From Lichenostomus cassidix (taxonomy: Eukaryota; Chordata; Aves; Passeriformes; Meliphagidae): a stretch of 64,000 bases of DNA. The notes beneath the pieces were generated by a model. The model searched no databases. It was not told the origin of the DNA and worked only from the letters and a program-made list of their open reading frames with translations. Made by a program: the position numbers and the translations under genes. Location of the stretch: contig CM039211.1 of the NCBI GenBank assembly GCA_008360975.2, positions 66,678,565-66,742,564 on the forward strand, in the 5' to 3' direction. Positions 56,161 to 64,000 of this stretch are shown one piece after another. The stretch's first letter is position 1; every line of letters begins with the position of its first letter.

Positions 56161-58374
56161 GCCTCAGATAACAGCCTGAGTAGCTTCTTGAAGATTTGGA
56201 TTTCTTTCCCCTTTTTTCACAAATGGTAATTTCAGGCTGATGAAAGGGGAGTAACATGACACATTGACTACACAAGCTGTCTGCACAGAGGGAAAACAGC
56301 TGATGCCCAGGAATGTGGGGTGCTGCTCCAAGCCTTCCCCACCTACTGATACCACATCATTGCCCTAGGCCTCAGTTTCCCGCGGTGAGAAAGGATTTTC
56401 ATTTCTGAAAAAACAAGATCAGGCAAAGAGGTGGCTTGGCAGCTACTTCTCAATGTCCCTTCAGCTCTCAGAGGACATTTCACAAGGCAAGGCTTCCTTC
56501 TTGGCACTTTCTTAGCTTCAGGAAAAGCCTCCAGCCTCACCCCTTGGCAGGAAGATTTCTGCTTTATGCTGCCCTTCAAGTCAGGCAGATGATTTTAGCA
56601 GAGACCCTGATCCTTAGCAGTCAGAGTGTAGCTTACCAGTTCACTTTGGACACCCCATTGTGCAGGGATTGGCAACATCTCTCCATCCCCTTGTCCCTGT
56701 CCTGCTCCCAAGAGACTCCCACCCTCTGCTACCAAAACTGAGCATCAGAAACGCTGCAGCTTGTTTTCATGTCCTTGGGCTGGTTTGTTTTTCCAAGGGA
56801 TATTTTTATTCTTGCCCTGATCCCAGTCATACTAGGGATTTAGAGTTTCAGCCAAAGCAATAAGAAGTAAAGAGCAAAGAAAGTGAATTGAGATCCAGAG
56901 CATTTCAATAAATTAAAATAAAAAAAATTAAAGGATAAAAAAAAAAAGAAAAATACATAGCCCAGCACAGAGGAAGAAAAGCAATCAGAGCAAAAGCTGT
57001 CAGCTTTGCCAGTTCCCCTTTGTTCGCAGATCAAATTCACTGCCTCTCTCGTCCAAGACTAACAACTCCTAAGTCTCCCTCATGCTCCCTAGGGAGGTGT
57101 TTTCTATATTGGAAACAAATCTATTTTGACAGTCCTGATGCTGTTTTACCCAAATTGCCCTCTGTCAGGCTGCTTCTCTTGTTTCCCATTTGTACCACAC
57201 CGTGCTCCTGGTTCAAGCCTGGTGCCAGGTGCTGCTGGCATCAATCTGGGCTTGCACTGACCCAGGCAGAGGTGTCTCCAAGATTCCCTGCCACCAGGTC
57301 GCTCTCCTACCCATCTCTCTGGTCTTGGGGAAAATCTGGCCCAAACCAATGCTTATTTGGCAGGAGAGTCCTGGATTTTGCACAGGGAAGGGTCTTGGTG
57401 CTGAATTCCAGCCAGCACTGTCTGTTCAAATGTGCTTTCCCTGCAGCACCCCAAAGCTCCAAGACTCCAGGAAAACCTTACTCTTCCCTGCTGGGGTTTG
57501 GTAACCAGACAAGGGAAAGAAATTATAAAGTTCTGCAAGCAAAATGATGGAAGAGGTCCCTAAAATACATACTGGCTGCAAACACTCTCATGGAAACCTC
57601 ACAATTAAGTGTCTGACTAATTCTAACAGTGGCCTTCTAGGTGGGAATTTCAGATGGTCCTGTCCTATCTGTGTACCTGAAAGGGATGATCTCCACCCTG
57701 GGAGGAAAGTCTTAAAGCATCCCTGCCGCAGCAGTGACCTCCCTGTGCTGAGACAAGAGGTTTGGAGGTCATCTGTAGGAATGGTCATGTAGGATTGTCC
57801 TCTGTATGCAGTTAGGGGATTTAAGAGATGTTTCTCATGTACTTGAGGTGTCAGTGGTACTGAATTATTCATGCTCTGGGGACTCAGGTAGGATCGTGGC
57901 TGGCTAGGCTGTAAGAACTCAGTAAGATAACAGAGTTTGGCAGAGTTTCCTTGCCCAGCTGAAGACACAGCAGCAAGAACCCTTGTGATGGAGACTCTCA
58001 TTTCCACCACACACTGACCAACCATCCTGTCCAGCAGATTGATTTCCCCACAAAACGTTTATCCTATGCTAATCCAAGTAAAATAATTTGCTTGTTGTTT
58101 TTCACCTGTAACACTCTGAGTTGCTGTGCAATGCTTGATAATACACATCAACAAAGCTTTTCTCCTGCACACACCCCTCCCAGATGGTTGCCTTTTGCAG
58201 GTGCTCAGCTCGTCCCCCAGAGCCTTTCAGACCTGTTTTTGACCTGATCTCCCCCAGGCACAGTTTGCATCTGATCTGGTTTCACCAGTGTCCTGCAAGG
58301 GTGTGGGTCACTCCCTCCCTCTCCTATGGTCTTTCACAGAGATCTGCTCAGCGCCAGTAAGGCTGAGGCAGAGA
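56161..58374. other. Single-copy sequence with a second A-rich tract
   Basis: A-rich and AAAT-rich simple sequence at about 56906-56958. An AT-rich patch at about 58055-58160 (CTATGCTAATCC, AAATAATTTGC, CTTGATAATACAC) may be a regulatory element. No gene seen. Confidence 0.5.
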
Positions 58375-58445
58375 CTGTAATGAGGAGAAAATTAAATCAT
58401 GAAACACTAATAATTATCAGCATCCCAATTAGCTGACAGAGATGG
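58375..58445. promoter_or_regulatory. Candidate homeodomain/TALE regulatory site cluster
   Basis: ATTAAATCATG at 58391-58401, CTAATAATTATCAGC with TAATTA at 58411-58416, then CCCAATTAGCTGACAG at 58424-58439, in which CAATTAGC abuts a TGACAG Meis-type core. Adjacent Q50 homeodomain and TALE cores are a known Hox/Pbx/Meis arrangement; use here is inferred. Confidence 0.38.
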
Positions 58446-59269
58446 CAGCCAGCCACCAAGAGCTGGGGGAGGAGAGCCAACATCCCTGCAGCTTCTGCGC
58501 TTCGACGGGCATGGAGCTCATCTTCACCCTGCACAGACCCATCCTTCTGGGAGGGCAGCCGTGGGGACACACAGGAGGACAACTTTCTCTCCTTTTCCTG
58601 GCTTTGAGACAGCATTTCACAGCTGCAATTGCTGGACTGGAGTTGTGGAGACCCGTGATGCCTTGTCTGCTTGAGAGCTGTACTCTCCTGGTGAGTTGCT
58701 AACAGCTCAGGGATGAGGAGGAAGCAGAGAAGCCAGTTTAATATCATTTTCCTTGTTATTATCTCTCAGCTTCTCCCCAGCAATTTGCTCAAACTTGTGT
58801 AAAACTCTTTGCCAAACAAGCCCCTGCCCAAATAGGCCTTCATGTCTGCAGGACTCTATTTATAACCGAGATCCCATTTAGCAGATAAGCCAAGGGAATT
58901 CAAGCAGGATTTAAGCTAAGCAGTTATCTGTGACCAGCGGCCACAGTGTGCATAGCGTCAGATTTACTGGGGATGTGAAAGGGGGAGGGACAGGAGAGCA
59001 AACAGCCCCTGGAGCAGCCAGAACCCCGAGGGATGCAATCGCTGCTGGCACAGACACTGCTCACAGAGACTTTGTGAGCAGCCAAAGAACAGCGAGCAAA
59101 CCCCTTTCCCTGGGATCTGAAGAGCCTCCCACACACCTCGGGACCCTGCAGGTACCAGCACCACTTTTCCTCTCCTCCCCCAGCTTCACACCACCTTCCC
59201 AGGCATGTATTGCTGGCAAGGGTTTCACTTGTCTTCCCAGATAGATATTACAGCCTAAGATGATGCACT
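58446..59269. other. Single-copy sequence, no gene seen
   Basis: A CpG-bearing AT-rich patch at about 58855-58965 (CTATTTATAACCGAGATCCC, GCAGTTATCTGTG) may be regulatory. No gene or interspersed repeat recognised. Confidence 0.45.
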
Positions 59270-59660
59270 TAACAGGGTTGTGAAATCTGCCATAAAGTTT
59301 ACTGCCCTACATCAATATAATGCCCTGCAAAGTTAATATGGAGGTACCTATTTTATAACAAGGACAAATAAAAACATATCCCATTAGCCCACGGCATTAG
59401 GAGCTGCATTTCTGATGGCCAGATGCTGCAATGAAATGGGTGGAGAATATTAATACGAGTATTATGGAGCTGTGCACATGTACATACACATATATATACT
59501 TATATAAAAATGAGAAACTATTGAATTTGCTCGATGTTCTGTAGTGTTTGGAGGGCTTCATTTCTACGCTGCTGGAGAGATTGGCTGCAGATCTAGAGAC
59601 ATTTCTCTGCTATTACACCATGTCAATTTTTCATCATCTCAGAGGCCCTTGTCATAGAAA
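59270..59660. promoter_or_regulatory. Candidate conserved non-coding element, long
   Basis: About 390 bp AT-rich block: GCCATAAAGTTTACTGCC near 59289, ATCAATATAATGCCC near 59311, CCATTAGCCCACGGCATTAG at about 59381-59400, AATATTAATACGAGTATTAT at about 59446-59465, a TATATA run near 59489-59506, GCTCGATGTTC near 59530 and CCATGTCAATTTTTCATC near 59618. The length, AT content and retained CpG make it one of the better enhancer candidates here. Confidence 0.38.
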
Positions 59661-61029
59661 AAATGGATAAGTTTAAATCGATCCAAGATCAGAGTTAAAC
59701 ACCTGGACATAAATGTGGCAGGGAGTAAAAAGCAAAGAGGAACCAGTTACTTCCATGCAAAGCAGTGACATGGGGGTCAGTCATTCAGGATGGAGAATTT
59801 GAGAACACCTCTGGCCTCTCTAGGGAACTAGGTGGCTCCTAGAATTAAAAATTCCCTTGGTACCTGTGGGTGTTTCCATGCTGAAGGGCAGTGAGATGGA
59901 GCACTGTGCCCCTCAGCTGTTCTGTACTGATGGTCATGGTGTGACAAAGTGGGAGACAGAGCATCTCTGGGATGAAATGGGGCTGCAAACCCAGCAGTGC
60001 CAAGCTGGAGGCAGCCCTTGCTGTCCCAGTCCTTCACCAACAAGCAGACAGGCTGCAGCCCCACACAACCAGCCTGCATGGCCTCAGCTCCTCTCTGTCC
60101 CTCCTCTGGCCACCCTCACCAAAGATTTTGGCAGGCACACTCCTGATTTCTGCACTTCCATCCCCAGAATGTTCCTCTGGTTCACCTTGGCTGCAGCTCT
60201 TGGGAGAACTAGTGAGTTTTTCCAAGATCTGTCCCAGTGCCTTCCCAGAGGAAAACACCTGGCCCAATAGCCACCGGGAAGGCACTAGGTGACAACCATG
60301 GCACTGCTCCTCACCCCCACAGAGTGGACAAGAGCACCCCAGCTTCCCAGTCCACCCATGTTTCTCTCTGCCCAGATAGCCCCACAGCATCATCCTGGTC
60401 CCAGGCCAATTTGTCTCTCTCCAGACACCATGCCTTCAAACCAGGAATTATTACAGATATTGTCTTTGTTTGGTCCTATTGTAAAGTGCTGAAAGACGTG
60501 AAACAAAAGATATTAAATGCAGTCAAAGAGTGGAAAGATTGTGTCAATAGAATTGCAGGAGTGATAAAACGTTTTTCTTGTTTTCCCTCCACATGAAAGT
60601 CTGTACATGGCAACAAAAGGGGGAAAAGAAGCAAACCCTGCCTGTGTCCAGCCTGGCAAATATGAAAAGAAAGTCTTATGATGTAGTGAGCCCCCAGTAG
60701 AAGCCCAAGAAACGGATACCATCAACCTGCAGCTGAATAAAACATTAAAATCCTCCGAAAAGAAAAGGCTGTGAGGAACTACTTATACATCACCACCACC
60801 TGCTGGGTACCACAGGAAAGGTCCTCAGACACGGCCACCCTACCAGGCAAGACCACCCCAAAAAGCATGAGGGACCCCATAAAAGCAGCTGCCTACCCCT
60901 CTGGCAGGTATCTCAATGCAAGTAGAGCAGTCTCACACTGGCAGTCTGCGAGCACCAGGGTTTTAAAAGCATGTGTGAAGCCAATCTCTTTTGTTAATGC
61001 ATGAATCCCAGGCAAAATAACAGGCGGCT
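59661..61029. other. Single-copy sequence; one exon-like frame of uncertain status
   Basis: The frame 60237-60596 ends in a lysine- and valine-rich, helix-like segment (about 60440-60593) preceded by a pyrimidine tract and AG near 60424. I recognise no protein family, and no donor or upstream partner exon is evident. Otherwise no gene or repeat seen. Confidence 0.4.
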
Positions 61030-61275
61030 GGTGGAGGATGGGATTAGTAAAGAGTTAAAGAAAGGTAAAATAATTAGAGTCCTGCTCGTGGGGCATATGG
61101 AGAATGGGGCTTGTCAGAGCAGCTTGCTCTAATTTTTCATGGAGATTACGAATTTTAGTGGAGAGAGATAATAGCGTTGCTGTAACGTACTTAGGCTCTT
61201 GTAAGCCATTTGATCTGCCCCTGCCTGACACTCTGATTAATAAACCAGAGCGATAGCGAATCGACATGCCACAAG
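61030..61275. promoter_or_regulatory. Candidate conserved non-coding element
   Basis: GGGATTAGTAAAGAG with a K50 GGATTA core at 61041-61046, AAATAATTAGAG with TAATTA at 61071-61076, TCTAATTTTTCATGG near 61128, GATAATAGCGTTGCTGTAAC at about 61168-61187, and CTCTGATTAATAAACCAGAG at 61231-61250, followed by GCGATAGCGAATCGAC. Five CpG in the last 120 bp of an AT-rich block suggest constraint. Confidence 0.42.
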
Positions 61276-63539
61276 AGATGTGCAGGAAAGCAGCAAATGA
61301 GGACATCCAAATGGGATTAAAGAAGGGGAACAACCTCCAAGGGAGTGTGTCCTGGGGCATCCACAACTGCCACCCATCACGTATGCACATGGGATGCAGA
61401 AGAGAAGAGGTGACCCTCCTGGGAGTGGAGAGGGTGTGGGCTGCATGACCATGGCTGGGGCAGCAGCTCTGCAGAGTATCTGGGTGTTGCCCCATGGGAT
61501 GTCCAGCTCAGTCCCTGGGCTGTTGGACCTGAAAATCTTATTGCATGTAATTACACACATTAATACATCTTATTCTGGATGTAAGGGAGAATCATGCCAG
61601 AGCAGAGGCACACTGTGTTTCTCCAGCCCCAGCGAATATGCATTGCCAGGATTTGGGTCTGGGGAATGTGCCAATGGGAGACACTCCCAGGATAAGCACT
61701 GTGGATCACACCCAGCAGGTCTCCATCCCTGCTGTGCCTTCACAAATCCAAACCCTCCTGCCCCGAAGGCCCTCAAGGATAACCAGAAGCAGCTACTATT
61801 AAACGTTTACACTAAGGCATCACCAGTGAGCTGCCCTGCCCTCCTTCCTCGGGAAGTTACACAGAGTGTGATAAAGGCAAGAGAGATGCTAAAGGATTGA
61901 TAAGGAGGATATGGGGAGTGCTGTGCTGGAGATCTGGCCTGTCCCATCTTACCTGCCCTTCCTCACTGCCTTGCAGCACTGGACTCCTCTCACCAGCAGC
62001 CCTGGAGAGGAACAACACCACAGCTGTCCCCACCACCTCGGTCATTATGCCCCAGGCTCTGACTCTGAATCTGCCACATCACCCCAGGCATGCTCCCCGG
62101 ACTGCTGGAGAAATCCCAAAACCAAGCTCTCTCCCTCTGCAGCTCACATGGCCCCTCTGCTCCTGCCCTTTCCTTTGGGAAGGGCCAGGCATTTTGGGCA
62201 GAATTGCTTTTTCATACAGAAAATGCCAGTTCATCAAAACACTTCCTAAGAAAAGGTCACTTCAAACAAATTTCTCTTTCCAAAAACCTTCTGGAGGAAA
62301 AAAAAAAGAAAAAAAAAGACGTGCAACATTTTAGCTATCCTGTTTCAACAGCTTTAAATGAAAAATAAATCTTTTCTCCCTCACCCCACCCAGGTGCCAA
62401 ATGATTTCATTTGGAAATGCAAGATCGTTATCTTCCTTTAAAAAAAACTCAAATAGAAAACTGTGAAATCAAAGGAAAATCTCTGGAAAAAGTTAAAATT
62501 AAACACTCCACTGAGTCCAACACAGCAAGTGGGAGTTGGGCTGCATTCTGCCAGGTTCCCTGGGGTGGCTTTCATCCCAGTTCAGGGCAGGACAGGATTC
62601 CCAAGTCTTAAAAAGGATCCCAGGACAGTGGAGATGCTTCCCATGACCCTTCCTAGCACAGGCTTCACAGGACACGGTGACACAGCCAAACATCTTACAC
62701 CCCATGAGCTGGCCAGGAGCAAAGACCCCACAACTCATGACATGTCAACACGAGCACCAGAGCTTCAGAGGCTGAAAGGGCACAGGTGTCCATGGGATGC
62801 AGCACATTCCCGATACCAGGATGGGAAGCAGGGGGCTGGTGTTTCCTCACAGCCTCCCCACACGTGCTTGCAGTCCCCCGACAGCATCCCCAGCCCTCAG
62901 CTGTTACAGTTTAGGCTCCATGGGGAGTGGGAATGCCAGCAATCAGGCATCCAGAAGGGAATCCAGGCCCAGTTCAATATTGAAAGAAGAAGGGCTTTGA
63001 AAGGAGTGCACTCATTTCCCTGTTTCGTCCTTTGCCAAGAAAACTGGGGGGATGGATGAAGGGGCGAAGGGGTGGGGGGAACAGTGGAAAAAATGTCTTG
63101 GCTTGGCCCTCTCTGCCTTTTATCTCATGGGCAGCCTGCCGAGACAGGGTCTTCCCCCTGCTGAGCCCACTGGCAGATCAAATGAAAGGAGAGAAGAGTT
63201 ATAACCCCCCTGACTGTGGCCCCCTCCCTTCAAGGAAAAGGAGAGAAGGAAGGAGCAAATGGCCCTGTGATGCCAACAGTTCACACCACAGCTGGATGGG
63301 AAACATCATGAAAAGCCAGCTCCTCAGCATCCATGGGGGAGGCAGGAGATATTCTCCCCAAACAGCAAAGGGAAGCCCAGAGAGATCCAGATGTGGTTGG
63401 AGGGTGGGCTGTGTCCCCCTGGAGGGGGACAGCAGTGCTCCATGGCCTTGAACCAAGGGGTAAGGTCACCAGTGGTCCTGGCAAGCATCTCCCACAAGGG
63501 TCCTGCTGTGCCTGTTCCTCCATCCTGCCAGACCTTTCA
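61276..63539. other. Single-copy sequence, no gene seen
   Basis: A-rich simple sequence at about 62299-62320. A G-rich stretch at 63046-63077 has four G-runs, but one spacer is 9 bases, so it only loosely fits a quadruplex. No gene or interspersed repeat recognised. Confidence 0.5.
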
Positions 63540-63680
63540 GAGCCAGTTTCAAGCAAATAGCTTAATTAAATGCCTTTATTCCAAGGACTCCCTCTGTGTG
63601 TTTGTGTATTTGTGGATTAGCAGTTAATACAGTAAGAGGCTTTATTGTAACTAAATTGATTTCTTCATCTTTTTATTTTC
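63540..63680. promoter_or_regulatory. Candidate conserved non-coding element
   Basis: CTTAATTAAATGCC with TTAATTAA at 63562-63569, GGATTAGCAGTTAATACAG at about 63614-63632, GGCTTTATTGTAAC near 63638 and AAATTGATTTC near 63653. AT-rich with homeodomain cores. Inferred only. Confidence 0.33.
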
Positions 63681-63859
63681 CTTTCTTCTATATGCTTTCC
63701 TCCCCTCTTCCCACTCTCCAGAGTGTTCTCCCTCATCACAGGGTTTCCCATGCTGATCCTCACTTTCACTACCAGATGGCACTGATAAGGGTGTGATGGT
63801 GAGGGCATCACAGCAAGAATTCATCCATCAAGATCTGAGGGACTAACTACGTTGAAGGC
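63681..63859. other. Single-copy sequence, no gene seen
   Basis: Pyrimidine-rich at its left end; no feature recognised. Confidence 0.5.
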
Positions 63860-63881
63860 TTTTTTTTTTTGGGGGGGGGGG
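63860..63881. repeat. Homopolymer junction T11-G11
   Basis: Eleven T followed directly by eleven G. Simple sequence prone to sequencing and assembly length error; the frames around it are unreliable for that reason. Confidence 0.85.
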
Positions 63882-64000
63882 TGGACATGTATGTAAGTGA
63901 GCATTGGAAGTGCTATTGTATGGGGGAGAAGAGATCCCTGCTGTTAATGGGGTGTTTGCCTCAACAGGGATGGTGGGCACAGGCAGGGTAGGGAAAAGAT
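63882..64000. other. Window end, no gene seen
   Basis: Short single-copy end of the window; nothing recognised. Confidence 0.5.

Noticed and set aside
55604..56275. 223-codon minus frame
   Set aside because: Contains a poly-Phe run that is the A-rich simple sequence at 56082-56160 read backwards.
56906..56958. A-rich tract as a SINE tail
   Set aside because: No tRNA- or 5S-like head upstream; simple sequence is the plainer reading.
1..64000. CRISPR array, operon or phage-like system
   Set aside because: No regularly spaced direct repeats, no bacterial-type gene packing, and the repeats are avian CR1 and LTR types.

Overview
This window reads as non-coding nuclear DNA from a bird. The evidence is the interspersed repeats: at least nine CR1 (chicken repeat 1) LINE fragments, in both orientations and from several divergence strata, plus one solo LTR of the avian ERVL-like type flanked by a 5-bp target-site duplication. 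I found no exon, no ORF resembling a known protein, no tRNA, rRNA or snRNA gene, no CpG-island promoter and no CRISPR or prokaryotic feature. The open reading frames in the window (longest about 286 codons) look like chance frames: they are low-complexity, run through repeats, or are one of several overlapping frames. The window is therefore intergenic, or lies inside one very large intron.

Layout. 1-7.2 kb: single-copy sequence with a 1-kb CR1 (1688-2683). 7.2-7.8 kb: the solo LTR. 8.3-13.7 kb: three AT-rich or CpG-bearing blocks that look like conserved regulatory elements, two G-quadruplex motifs and a CR1 3' stub. 14.6-18 kb: tandem duplications and two large microsatellites, one a pure-pyrimidine CCTCT array and the other a 100-bp alternating purine-pyrimidine tract. 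18.5-20 kb: a homeodomain-site block containing an inverted repeat, then a 690-bp reverse CR1. 20-27 kb: mostly featureless single-copy sequence. 27.1-27.5 kb: a very old CR1 relic. 28.6-42 kb: the densest run of candidate regulatory blocks. 43-53.4 kb: four more CR1 copies and a 25-bp minisatellite. 53.4-64 kb: single-copy sequence with A-rich tracts and four further candidate regulatory blocks.

The most informative pattern beyond repeats is the recurrence of homeodomain-type sites in short AT-rich islands set in otherwise G+C-moderate DNA. Ten-mer GGATTAATTA occurs three times, the palindrome TTAATTAA at least six times, and TAATTA cores recur elsewhere. This resembles the regulatory desert around a developmental transcription-factor gene. 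That is an inference from base composition and motifs; I could not test conservation, and nothing in the window names the target gene. I did not find a clearly new biological system.
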